NCBI GenBank assembly: GCA_965228695.1
Contig: CBDDIB010000001.1
Span: 186,001-250,000, forward strand
Source: JAJFJD01 sp965228695
Lineage (GTDB): Bacteria; Pseudomonadota; Alphaproteobacteria; UBA8366
Length of the DNA: 64,000 bases
Direction of reading: 5' to 3'
Each line of letters begins with the position of its first letter. The first letter of the stretch is position 1. Shown piece by piece: positions 44,721 to 54,563 of the stretch. The notes under the pieces were generated by a model, which worked only from the letters and a program-made list of their open reading frames with translations, made no database searches and was not told where the DNA came from. The translations under genes were made by a program, and so were the position numbers.

Positions 44721-45590
44721 TCAGCCGACGATCGCGCGCATCGCATCGCCGGCCATCGACGGGGAATCGAGAACCTGCACGCCCGCCGCCTCGAAGGCGG
44801 CTTTCTTGGACGCATAGGTGCCCTTGTCGCCGACCACGATCGCGCCGGCATGGCCCATCTTTTTGCCCGGCGGGGACGCCGCGCCCGCGACGAAGGCGAC
44901 CATCGGCTTGCTCATCGACGCGGCGTACTCGGCCGCCTCTTCTTCCATGGTGCCGCCGATCTCACCGACGATGACGACCTGATCGGTGCCCTCATGCGCG
45001 TCGAGCTGTTTCAGCGCCTGCAATGTGGTCGTCCCGATGATCGGATCGCCGCCGATGCCGATGAAGGCCGAGATGCCGAACCCGGCCTCGACCATCTTCA
45101 TGCAGATGAAGGTACCGAGGCTGCCGCTGCGCGAGATCACGCCGACGCGGCCCGGCTTCATGATGCGTTCGTTGAAGGCGGGCATGAAGCCGACGAAGTT
45201 CTCGCCGGTGGTCACCACGCCGGTCGTGTTCGGGCCGATCACCTGGCAGCCGGCCTCGTCCGCGGCGGCGAGGAAATACATCACGTCCTGCACCGGGATA
45301 TGCTCGGTCAGGCAGACGATCTTCTTCACCCCGGCCTGGATCGCGTCCATCGCCGCAGCCTTCGCGCCGAGCGGCGGGATAAACATCACCGCGACCTCGA
45401 AACCCTTGTCGTCCATCGCGTCCTGTGCGGTGCCGTAAACCGGCAGGCCGATATGTTCGGTACCCGCCTTCCGCGGATTGACGCCGCCCATGATCCGGGT
45501 GCCGTATTCCATCATGCGTTCGGCCCAGAAGGTGCCCTGCTTGCCGGTCAGTCCCTGCACCAGCACGCGGTCGTTTTTCTGAACAATCAT
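44721..45590 (-). CDS. acyl-CoA ligase (ADP-forming) alpha subunit, SucD-like
   Basis: A 289-residue succinyl-CoA synthetase alpha-type subunit. The CoA-binding Rossmann domain starts VLVQGLTGKQGTF, and the phosphorylated histidine is H247 in KKMGHAGAIVVG. GPNTTGVV and RSGSLGTF are the ligase motifs. It overlaps the beta subunit gene by 4 bp (ATGA). The pair is not next to the TCA-cycle genes, so a dedicated acid (malate, sulfoacetate or other) is more likely than succinate. Confidence 0.88.
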   Translation of the reverse strand: MIVQKNDRVLVQGLTGKQGTFWAERMMEYGTRIMGGVNPRKAGTEHIGLPVYGTAQDAMDDKGFEVAVMFIPPLGAKAAAMDAIQAGVKKIVCLTEHIPVQDVMYFLAAADEAGCQVIGPNTTGVVTTGENFVGFMPAFNERIMKPGRVGVISRSGSLGTFICMKMVEAGFGISAFIGIGGDPIIGTTTLQALKQLDAHEGTDQVVIVGEIGGTMEEEAAEYAASMSKPMVAFVAGAASPPGKKMGHAGAIVVGDKGTYASKKAAFEAAGVQVLDSPSMAGDAMRAIVG

Positions 45591-46711
45591 TTCGCTGCCG
45601 CCACCGCCGCTTTCACGGCGTCATCCATTTTGTCGTAAGGCTCCATGCCCAACCGGTCACGCACCATGGCGACCGCTTCCACGTCGCCGGTGCCGTGGAT
45701 CGAGAAGAAGACCGGCAGGTCCGGCTTCAACTCAAGCCAGGCGTTGACGATGCCCTCGGCCATCACGTCGGTGCGGGCGAACGCGCCGCAAAAATTCACG
45801 AGCAGACTCTTGATTTTCGGATTGGCCATGACGAGTTCGAGCGCCGGCTTGCCGAGCGTGTAGGCCTCGCCGCCGATCTCGAGAAAGTTCGCCGGCTGTC
45901 CGCCGTAATACCGCACCATATCCATGGTGGTCATCGTCAGGCCCGCGCCGTTGGCGAGAATGCCGACATCGCCATCGAGGTCGATGTATTTGAGACCGGC
46001 CGCCTGCGCCTGTTCCTCGAGCGCGGTCAGTTTTTCGGGCGCCGCTTTCTCGCGCAGTTCCCCGTGCCGCACGGCGCCGGAATCTTCCAGCGTGAACTTG
46101 CAGTCGAGGGCCACGATATCGCCCGCACCGGTCACGACCAGCGGATTGATCTCGACAAGCTCGCCATCGTTTTCGGCATACACTTGGTAGAGCTTTTCAA
46201 GGGCCGCCGAGGTGGCCGCCTGGCGGTCGCCCAGACCGAGCGGCGTTAGCATTTTGTCGATCGCCGCACCGGTGACCCCATCGCGGATGTCGACCGGCAA
46301 CCGCACCAGCTTGTCCGGATGGTCGGCGGCGACCTCTTCGATATCCATGCCGCCCTCGGTCGAGAACATGATCAACGGGCCCTTGCTCGCCTGATCGTTC
46401 ATCACGGCGGCATAGTATTCAGTACCGATATCGACTTGCGCCTCGACCAAGACCTTCTCGACGGTGTGGATACCGATGGTCATGCCGATGATCGCTTCGG
46501 CGGCCGCCCGCGCCTCGTCCGGCGTGTCGGCGAGTTTGATCCCGCCGGCCTTGCCCCGTTTGCCGGTCGGCACCTGCGCCTTGACCACGCACGGTCCTAT
46601 CCGCGCCGCGACATCCGCCGCTTCATCGGCGGTGGCAGCCAGGGCGCTGTCAGGTACAGCGATCCCGGCGGCGGCAAGCAGAGGCTTCGCCGCGTATTCC
46701 TCGAAATCCAT
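45587..46711 (-). CDS. acyl-CoA ligase (ADP-forming) beta subunit, SucC-like
   Basis: A 374-residue ATP-grasp beta subunit. The start, FEEYAAKPLLAAAGI, is typical, and the nucleotide region holds VVKAQVPTGKRGKAGGI. Metal ligands are in ELVEINPLVV and LDCKFTLED, and the CoA/phosphohistidine part shows NGAGLTMTTMDMVRYYGGQPANFLEIGG. It is coupled to the alpha subunit and starts 3 bp after the acylating aldehyde dehydrogenase gene. Together they can make an acyl-CoA from an acid and ATP. Confidence 0.88.
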   Translation of the reverse strand: MDFEEYAAKPLLAAAGIAVPDSALAATADEAADVAARIGPCVVKAQVPTGKRGKAGGIKLADTPDEARAAAEAIIGMTIGIHTVEKVLVEAQVDIGTEYYAAVMNDQASKGPLIMFSTEGGMDIEEVAADHPDKLVRLPVDIRDGVTGAAIDKMLTPLGLGDRQAATSAALEKLYQVYAENDGELVEINPLVVTGAGDIVALDCKFTLEDSGAVRHGELREKAAPEKLTALEEQAQAAGLKYIDLDGDVGILANGAGLTMTTMDMVRYYGGQPANFLEIGGEAYTLGKPALELVMANPKIKSLLVNFCGAFARTDVMAEGIVNAWLELKPDLPVFFSIHGTGDVEAVAMVRDRLGMEPYDKMDDAVKAAVAAAK

Positions 46712-46714
46712 CGA

Positions 46715-48154
46715 TTATTTCCCGTAGCGGTTCCAGTGATCGCCGAACAGCTCTTCCTCGCTCGGCTTGTCCTCGGCGATCTCGGTGACGAGGTGAGTGA
46801 CATTGATGAAATGCCGCCAGTTCAGGTTCTCCGAGATCGAATTACCGGCCCAGGTCCCGCAGCCCATCGACAGCGTGAAGTTGAGACCGTTGTTGAACGA
46901 TCCGCCGTTGCCGAAGGTGTGCGCCTGATTGACCAGCACGCGCACCACCTTTAAATCCTCGGCCAGCGACCGGGCATGATCCGGCGTCTTGGTGTGGATG
47001 CCGACCGAATGCCCCGCGCCCTGATAATCCAGGATTGCCTGCACGTGATCCTTCGCGGCCTGGAAGTCCTTTGCCTTGTAGATCGTCAGCGCCAAGGACA
47101 GCTTCTCGCCGGAGAACGGATGGTCCGGCCCGATGCCTTCGTCCTCCACCATGAAGAATTTCGCCGACTTCGCCGCGTCCGGCAGTCCGCACAGGTCGGC
47201 GAAGATGTCAGGGTCGCGCGCGATGATGTGGCGGTTCAGCTTGCCGTCCTTCCACAAGGTGTCGCGGATGCGGGCGCACTCCTCGGCGGTGGCGCGGTAA
47301 CCGCCGGCGCGCTCCAACGCCGCCATGGCGTCTTCGTAGCAATCCTCGACGATGGTGACGGAGTTCTCCGACGAGCAGGATGTGGCGTTGTCGAAGATCT
47401 TCGATGCACAGATTTTCTCCGCGGCGTCGTCGAAATCCGCATCCGAATCGATGATCACCGGCACATTGCCCGCCCCGACGCCGATCGCCGGCGTGCCGCT
47501 GGAATAGGCACCGCGCACATTGTTCTGACTGCCGGTCACGACCACGAGGTCGACCGCCTTCATCAGCATCGTCGTCATTTCGCGGGTCACCGGCGACGGG
47601 AGGATCTGAACGAGGTCTTCCGGCAGACCGATCTTCTTCAGCTCGGCGCGCATGAAATCGACCGTCTTAGACGTGGTCGCGTAGCCGGACGGCGACGGCG
47701 CGACGATGACCGCGTTGCCGCCCTTGACCGCCATCATGGCCTTGTTCACCGGCGTGGCGGCCGGGTTGGTCGACGGCGTGATGGCGCCGACGACACCGAC
47801 CGGTTTCGCGTATTTCACCAGGCCCTTAGCCTTGTCTTCCTCGATGATGCCCACGGTGCGCTCGCGCATCAGGTCACGCAACGTGCCGAAGGTTTTGCGC
47901 GTATTCTTGATGACCTTGTCCGGGACATTGCCTAAGCCGGTGTCGCGCACCGCGGTTTCGGCCAATTCCTTCGCGTGATCCGGATGATAAATCGACCAAG
48001 CCAGCGCAGTAACGGCTTCGTCGACTCGGGCCTGATCCGCCCCCTCGAAGGCCTGCATGGCGACGCGGCCCTGCCGCACCAATGCGTCGACCGCGGCGGC
48101 CACGACCGACGGTTCTTGACCAGCCTTATTCGATTCGGCGATTGCCTGCGACAT
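46715..48154 (-). CDS. CoA-acylating aldehyde dehydrogenase, sulfoacetaldehyde/acetaldehyde dehydrogenase type
   Basis: A 479-residue ALDH of the CoA-acylating branch (SauS/EutE/AdhE N-domain-like). The nucleophile is C260 in FDNATSCSSENS, and GAGNVPVIID and VTPSTNPAATP-type motifs line the cofactor and CoA sites. The conserved end GNSISENLNWRHFINVTHL is characteristic of the SauS group. It interconverts an aldehyde and an acyl-CoA with NAD(P)H. The ATG at 48154 is used, with GGGAGA upstream; a GTG one codon earlier is possible. It is the first gene of the operon with the SucCD-like ligase and hyi. Confidence 0.88.
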   Translation of the reverse strand: MSQAIAESNKAGQEPSVVAAAVDALVRQGRVAMQAFEGADQARVDEAVTALAWSIYHPDHAKELAETAVRDTGLGNVPDKVIKNTRKTFGTLRDLMRERTVGIIEEDKAKGLVKYAKPVGVVGAITPSTNPAATPVNKAMMAVKGGNAVIVAPSPSGYATTSKTVDFMRAELKKIGLPEDLVQILPSPVTREMTTMLMKAVDLVVVTGSQNNVRGAYSSGTPAIGVGAGNVPVIIDSDADFDDAAEKICASKIFDNATSCSSENSVTIVEDCYEDAMAALERAGGYRATAEECARIRDTLWKDGKLNRHIIARDPDIFADLCGLPDAAKSAKFFMVEDEGIGPDHPFSGEKLSLALTIYKAKDFQAAKDHVQAILDYQGAGHSVGIHTKTPDHARSLAEDLKVVRVLVNQAHTFGNGGSFNNGLNFTLSMGCGTWAGNSISENLNWRHFINVTHLVTEIAEDKPSEEELFGDHWNRYGK

Positions 48155-48257
48155 CACGATCTCCCATCCTTCAAAACGTGCAAAATTTCACTGAATAAAA
48201 CATAACGTTCCGTTTTTTGCAATTTTTACCGGAATTTTCCGAAATGGCCCGGAAATC

Positions 48258-48294
48258 AAAGAAAAAGGGCCGCACCCGAACGGTGCGGCCCTTT
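48258..48294 (-). terminator. Rho-independent terminator after groEL
   Basis: AAAGGGCCGCACC (48264-48276) and GGTGCGGCCCTTT (48282-48294) form a perfect 13-bp stem with a 5-base loop. On the minus strand it is followed by a T-rich tail. It ends the groES-groEL unit and insulates the downstream aldehyde dehydrogenase operon. Confidence 0.9.
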
Positions 48295-48317
48295 CCCATA
48301 ACCGGTTACGGACAGGC

Positions 48318-49967
<1,650 letters not shown>

Positions 49968-49998
49968 TGGAATTTTCCTGATTTATGTCTGGGTTGGA

Positions 49999-50325
49999 TT
50001 AAGCCGCTTTCTTTCTTTTCTTCGGCTTGGCCGCCGCTCCCTCGAGCACGGCCATGATGTCGCTTTCCTTCATGATCAACAGGTCTTCGCCGTCGATCTT
50101 GACTTCAGTGCCCGACCACTTGCCGAACAGCACCTTGTCGCCTTTCTTGACTTCCATCGGCACCAGGTTGCCCTTTTCATCCCGGCCGCCCGATCCGACG
50201 GCGACGATTTCGCCTTGCGTCGGCTTCTCGGTTGCGGTGTCGGGAATGATGATACCGCCAGAGGTCTTTTGATCTTCGTCGAGCCGGCGAACCGCGACCC
50301 GATCATGCAATGGTTTGAACTTCAT
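49999..50325 (-). CDS. groES: co-chaperonin GroES
   Basis: A 108-residue GroES. FKPLHDRVAVRRLDEDQKTSGGIIIPD carries the mobile loop that binds GroEL, and KKGDKVLFGKWSGTEV and LLIMKESDIMAVLE complete the dome. The last 12 residues or so (AAAKPKKRKKAA) form a basic tail beyond the usual GroES end. The ATG at 50325 gives the conserved N-terminus; the frame runs upstream through the CIRCE region and is not coding there. Confidence 0.97.
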   Translation of the reverse strand: MKFKPLHDRVAVRRLDEDQKTSGGIIIPDTATEKPTQGEIVAVGSGGRDEKGNLVPMEVKKGDKVLFGKWSGTEVKIDGEDLLIMKESDIMAVLEGAAAKPKKRKKAA

Positions 50326-50396
50326 TGTTTGATCCTTCCGCCCATCGATGGACAAGTCTTTGCAAAGATTAGGGTGCTTGGCGGCAATCCGCCCTG

Positions 50397-50423
50397 TTAG
50401 CACTCCGCGTAATCGAGTGCTAA
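50397..50423 (-). promoter_or_regulatory. CIRCE operator (HrcA binding site) of groESL
   Basis: TTAGCACTC, a 9-base spacer, and GAGTGCTAA match the CIRCE consensus perfectly. It is 72 bp before the groES start codon. It implies repression by HrcA at normal temperature and release on heat shock. The hrcA gene itself is outside the window. Confidence 0.96.
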
Positions 50424-50426
50424 GGC

Positions 50427-50455
50427 ACTTAATCAAGCATTACAAGCGGTTCAAG
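50427..50455 (-). promoter_or_regulatory. possible heat-shock (sigma-32-like) promoter of groESL
   Basis: Reading towards groES, CTTGAA (50450-50455) and TTAAGT (50427-50432) are separated by 17 bases, immediately upstream of CIRCE. The -35-like element fits the RpoH CTTGAA core, but the -10 part is not a good match. Confidence 0.4.
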
Positions 50456-50613
50456 GGATGAAACCGGATTTTTTTTGCAAAAACCGACAGAGAGGCCGCC
50501 CCGCCGGTTTTGGCGCGACAGTCCCAAGCGACGCTGATACGGTAATTCGAAAGCCGAACACCCGTTACCGACAGCCGAACCTGGCGATCGGCAAAGCCAA
50601 GAGGTCGCATCCC

Positions 50614-51984
50614 ATGACCGCCGCGCGCAACGTCATCGAGCTGATCGGCAACACGCCGATCGTCGAACTCCGGCAGATCGATACCGGTCCCTGCCGCCTA
50701 TTCGTGAAATTGGAAAACCAAAACCCCGGCGGGTCCATCAAGGACCGCATCGGCCTGTCGATGATCGAGGCCGCGGAGCGGGACGGCCGCCTGAAGCCGG
50801 GCGGCACCATTGTCGAGGCGACCGCCGGCAACACGGGCCTCGGCCTCGCCCTGGTCGCCAGCCAGAAGGGATACCGCCTGATCATCGTCATTCCGGACAA
50901 GATGAGTCAGGAAAAAATCTTTAACCTCAAAGCGATGGGCGCGGAAATCCTGCTCACCCGGTCGGATGTCGGGAAGGGCCATCCGGACTATTACCAGGAC
51001 AAGGCCGCCGCCATCGTGAAGGAAACGCCGGGCGCCATCCACATAAACCAGTTCGAAAACCCGGCCAACCCGCTGGCGCACGAGACCGGCACCGGCCCGG
51101 AAATCTGGGCCCAGATGGAACACGACGTGGATGCGGTTGTGTGCGGCGTCGGATCGGGCGGCACAATCACCGGGCTCAGCCGCTTTTTCGAGAAGGTAAA
51201 TCCCAACACCGACATGATCCTGGCCGACCCCAAGGGATCGATCCTCGCCGACTATGTCGATACCGGCGAGTTGAAGACCGAGGTCGGCAGTTGGCTGGTC
51301 GAAGGCATCGGCGAAGACTTCATCCCACCGGTCTGCGACCTGTCGCGGGTCAAAAAGGCAATCACCGTGGACGATGCCGAGAGCTTCCAGACCGCGCGCG
51401 AGGTGCTGGAGAAGACCGGCATCCTGGCCGGCACGTCCTCCGGCACCCTGATCGCCGCCGCGATCCGTTATTGCCGCGAACAGACCGAGCCCAAGCGGGT
51501 CGTCACCTTCGTCTGCGACAGCGGCAACAAGTATCTGTCCAAGGCGTTCAACGACTACTGGATGTTCGACCAGGGCCTGCTAAAGCGGAAGGAATATGGC
51601 GACCTGCGCGATTTGATCTCGCGGCCCTTCGAAGAGGGCGGCACCGTCACCGCCCGCCCCAGCGACACGTTAATGACGGTCTATTCCCGCATGAAGCTGA
51701 ACGATGTCTCACAACTCCCGGTGATGGACGACGACCAGATCGTCGGGATCATCCATGAATCCGACATCCTGCTATCGGTCTACGAAGATCACGAAAAGTT
51801 TGGCAACGCCGCCTCGACTGCGATGACCAAAGGACTGGAAACCGTCGACGCCTCTGCCAACATTCAAGACCTCATGCCGATCTTCGACCATGGTCATGTG
51901 GCCATCGTGAAGGACGGCGACCGCTTCAGCGGGCTGATTACCCGCATCGATCTTTTAAATTATCTGCGCCGGAGTGCCGCATGA
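50614..51984 (+). CDS. cystathionine beta-synthase (PLP domain plus C-terminal CBS pair)
   Basis: A 456-residue fold-type II PLP enzyme. The Schiff-base lysine is K43 in NPGGSIKDR. TAGNTGLGLA and GVGSGGTITG hold the substrate and phosphate. A Bateman module of two CBS domains fills roughly residues 335-456. No heme-binding N-terminal domain is present, as is usual in bacteria. It condenses homocysteine and serine, or possibly makes cysteine (CysK-like). The start at 50614 is at the conserved domain boundary. It overlaps the next gene (ATGA), a cystathionine gamma-lyase type enzyme, which supports reverse transsulfuration. Confidence 0.9.
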   Translation: MTAARNVIELIGNTPIVELRQIDTGPCRLFVKLENQNPGGSIKDRIGLSMIEAAERDGRLKPGGTIVEATAGNTGLGLALVASQKGYRLIIVIPDKMSQEKIFNLKAMGAEILLTRSDVGKGHPDYYQDKAAAIVKETPGAIHINQFENPANPLAHETGTGPEIWAQMEHDVDAVVCGVGSGGTITGLSRFFEKVNPNTDMILADPKGSILADYVDTGELKTEVGSWLVEGIGEDFIPPVCDLSRVKKAITVDDAESFQTAREVLEKTGILAGTSSGTLIAAAIRYCREQTEPKRVVTFVCDSGNKYLSKAFNDYWMFDQGLLKRKEYGDLRDLISRPFEEGGTVTARPSDTLMTVYSRMKLNDVSQLPVMDDDQIVGIIHESDILLSVYEDHEKFGNAASTAMTKGLETVDASANIQDLMPIFDHGHVAIVKDGDRFSGLITRIDLLNYLRRSAA

Positions 51985-53156
51985 CCGAGTCGAAACGCCC
52001 CAACGCCCCGGAACCGGGTTTTTCCACCAAGGCGGTGCACGCCGGCCAATCGCCGGACCCGACCACCGGCGCGGTCTGGACCCCGATCTACACCGCGTCG
52101 ACCTTCATTCAGGAAAGCCCCGGCGTCCACAAAGGCTATGAGTACAGCCGAAGTCATAATCCGACCCGCCTGGCCTTCGAACGCAACATCGCCGCGTTGG
52201 AAAACGGCACCGCGGGCTTCGCCTTCGCGTCAGGTATGGCGGCCTCGTCGACGGTGCTGGAATGCCTGGATGCCGGCGCACATATCATCGCCAGCGACGA
52301 TCTATATGGCGGCACCTACCGGCTGTTCGAGAATGTCCGCAAGCGCAGCGCCGGCCTGACCTTCAGCTTCATCGACATGGCCGACAAGGCGGCGCTGGAA
52401 GCGGCGATCACGCCCGAGACCAAGATGATCTGGATCGAGACACCCTCCAATCCGCTGCTCAAGCTGATCGACCTGGAAATGGTCGCCGAAGTTGCCAAAT
52501 CACGCGGCATCCTGACCGTCGCCGACAACACCTTCGCCACGCCCTGGATCCAGCGGCCGCTCGATTTGGGCATCGACATCGTGCTGCACTCCGTCACGAA
52601 ATACTTGAACGGGCATTCCGACGTGGTCGCGGGGATCGTGGTGGTCGGCGACAACCCGGCCCTTGCCGAGGAACTGACGTTCCTGCAGAACGCGATCGGC
52701 GGCGTGGCCGGTCCGTTCGATGCCTATATGGCGATGCGCGGCGTGAAGACGCTGGCGCTGCGCATGGAACGGCATTGTACCAGCGCGATGCGCGTCGCCG
52801 AATGGCTCGAAGGGCATCCGGGAATCGAGACCGTCTATTACCCGGGCCTCGCCAGCCATCCCCAGCACGACTTGGCCAAACGGCAGATGTCCGGCTTCGG
52901 CGGCATGGTCTCGGCGGTCGTGAAGGGTGGGTTGGAGCCGACGAAACGCTTCCTCGAACGCTGCACCCTGTTCGCATTGGCGGAAAGCCTGGGCGGCGTC
53001 GAAAGTCTGATCGAGCACCCCGCGATCATGACCCATGCCAGCATTCCGGCGGATATCCGCGCCGCGCTCGGCGTCGATGATGGTCTTGTCCGGCTGTCCG
53101 TCGGGATCGAAGATATCGACGACCTGATCGACGATCTGGATCAGGCTCTATCTTGA
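51981..53156 (+). CDS. cystathionine gamma-lyase/synthase family PLP enzyme
   Basis: A 391-residue Cys/Met metabolism enzyme of fold type I. The PLP lysine is K207 in LHSVTKYLNGHSDV. YSRSHNPTR (55-63) binds phosphate across the dimer, and ASGMAASS and IETPSNPLL are family motifs. SLGGVESL near the C-terminus is a typical transsulfuration signature. Coupled to the cystathionine beta-synthase gene, it most likely cleaves cystathionine to cysteine. Gamma-synthase or methionine gamma-lyase activity cannot be excluded. Confidence 0.92.
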   Translation: MTESKRPNAPEPGFSTKAVHAGQSPDPTTGAVWTPIYTASTFIQESPGVHKGYEYSRSHNPTRLAFERNIAALENGTAGFAFASGMAASSTVLECLDAGAHIIASDDLYGGTYRLFENVRKRSAGLTFSFIDMADKAALEAAITPETKMIWIETPSNPLLKLIDLEMVAEVAKSRGILTVADNTFATPWIQRPLDLGIDIVLHSVTKYLNGHSDVVAGIVVVGDNPALAEELTFLQNAIGGVAGPFDAYMAMRGVKTLALRMERHCTSAMRVAEWLEGHPGIETVYYPGLASHPQHDLAKRQMSGFGGMVSAVVKGGLEPTKRFLERCTLFALAESLGGVESLIEHPAIMTHASIPADIRAALGVDDGLVRLSVGIEDIDDLIDDLDQALS

Positions 53157-53165
53157 ACCAAGAAG

Positions 53166-53885
53166 TTATTCCGAGACCAAAAGCGTTCGCACAGTTTCGT
53201 TAGACCGTGACGCCACTCCGCTTTCCTCATCTGTGTTGGTCTTTCGGCGTCTGGAACTGGATAATGGCAACAGAATCGGCTTTTGCGTGACATCGTGAAA
53301 CAAATGCAACGCAGCAATGATCTCAACTCGTCCCAAGCCAGACCACTGAGATCTCCATCGAGCGATTCTTGGCAACAACAGCCTGAAAACTTCCTCGTCA
53401 CTATAGAAAAAGGCCCGCACGTTTACGTAAATTAAAACGTCATATCTAGAGATAGGCTTGTAGTGTCCGTTTCTGATCTTCTTGGCCTTGCGTCGCATTG
53501 CGCGCAGAATGGCAGCACACGTCTCCCTCTCCGCACTATTGCCCGCCCATCCGTCACGGCCAAGTAACTGAACTGAAGGTTCTTTGCCCTCAGATATCGT
53601 GAGTTCGCGTTGCCATTTGTTGGTGGTAGCTTCCGTTACCTCCAAACCCCATTCTTCAGACAGACCATTCGACAACACGAAATCCGGCTTATCTCCTATA
53701 ACGAGAATAAGCGGAAAACCTAACCTGTCATTAGCAGCAAGCGCGAGCAGGTATTGCCGAACGTTGAATAGCTCTTTCTGTTCTTGCGTACGCCGATTCG
53801 TGCCTTTTCTAGGGCCTACCGACGCGCCGTTCCTTCCAAAATAGGCCGACAAACACTCTGGAGAATCAAACCTAACTGATTTCAT
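53166..53885 (-). CDS. hypothetical protein, possibly PD-(D/E)XK nuclease-like
   Basis: A 239-residue protein I do not recognise. The core has LILVIGDKPDFVLSNG, then WGLEVTEAT. This is a strand-Asp-strand-Glu-x-Thr arrangement that recalls the PD-(D/E)XK fold, but the final lysine would be replaced. A later stretch, YDVLIYVNVRAFF, fits another core strand. The N-terminus holds GPRKGTNRRTQEQKE, and the C-terminal 40 residues are basic and Ser-rich. It is visibly richer in A/T than its neighbours. The ATG at 53885 is used; a TTG at 53903 is possible. There is no partner gene, so its role is unknown. Confidence 0.7.
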   Translation of the reverse strand: MKSVRFDSPECLSAYFGRNGASVGPRKGTNRRTQEQKELFNVRQYLLALAANDRLGFPLILVIGDKPDFVLSNGLSEEWGLEVTEATTNKWQRELTISEGKEPSVQLLGRDGWAGNSAERETCAAILRAMRRKAKKIRNGHYKPISRYDVLIYVNVRAFFYSDEEVFRLLLPRIARWRSQWSGLGRVEIIAALHLFHDVTQKPILLPLSSSRRRKTNTDEESGVASRSNETVRTLLVSE

Positions 53886-54104
53886 CTCGCACAAATCCCA
53901 CAACAGCGATGATTTCGAAATTCTAGAGCCAAAAGACGCAAAAATACGCTTTTGGTTTCCATCCTGCCTCGTTCGATGATTCTCGGACTAGGCACGCTAG
54001 CAATGATCAGACACTGCAGTTTGAAATTTATGTCAATGCGGTACCGACCCAAATCATGAAAATTCGTCGTGCTTCTCCGAACCGACCCAGACCACATAAC
54101 CAAG

Positions 54105-54554
54105 CTAACACTCCACCGAACCTACCGATTTCCGCATGAGATGCGAGGTCGCCGCGACGCGATACCCGAGGCGCTGGTAAAACGCATGTGCGTCGTCGCG
54201 GCTGGTCTGCGTGCCCAACGCCACCGAGGGGTGGCCATTCGCTGCTGCCCACTCTTCCGCGCGCTGCATCAACTTTCGGCCGATCCCGCCGCCGCGCAGA
54301 CTGTCATCGACGACCAGTGCCTGAACGATCACCTCGGGCGGTTTCTCGATGGCGGCGCGGGCATAAAAATGAATGAAACCCACGATGCACCCCTCCCGCT
54401 CCGCGACCTCGAGACAATGCCCCGGCGCTTCAATCACCGCGGAAAGACGGCGGGCGACTTCGTCCTGCGCAATGTCGTAGCCCAACTGCACCAGCAGCGG
54501 TTCAAGCGATGGCAAATCACCTTGTCTCATCGCGCGCACTGAGATTTCCGGCAT
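54105..54554 (-). CDS. GNAT family N-acetyltransferase
   Basis: A 149-residue GCN5-related acetyltransferase. The acetyl-CoA motif is VVDDSLRGGGIGRKLMQRAE (R-x-x-G-x-G near residues 86-92), with ALGTQTSRDDAHAFYQRLGY as motif B. The length is normal. The substrate is unknown. It is 9 bp after the VOC protein gene in the same direction, perhaps as the last gene of that transcript. Confidence 0.88.
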   Translation of the reverse strand: MPEISVRAMRQGDLPSLEPLLVQLGYDIAQDEVARRLSAVIEAPGHCLEVAEREGCIVGFIHFYARAAIEKPPEVIVQALVVDDSLRGGGIGRKLMQRAEEWAAANGHPSVALGTQTSRDDAHAFYQRLGYRVAATSHLMRKSVGSVEC

Positions 54555-54563
54555 GCCGCCTTC

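Noticed and set aside
46976..47935. 319-codon plus-strand frame inside the acylating aldehyde dehydrogenase gene
   Set aside because: It is fully antisense to a clear enzyme gene and has the Arg/His/Val-rich composition of a shadow frame.
50430..50613. SAM or other riboswitch before the cystathionine beta-synthase gene
   Set aside because: No SAM-II-like conserved sequence or convincing pseudoknot could be seen in the leader.
53904..54103. 73-codon minus-strand frame between the island gene and GNAT
   Set aside because: It has no ribosome binding site, no recognisable pattern and many cysteines and isoleucines typical of non-coding low-GC DNA.
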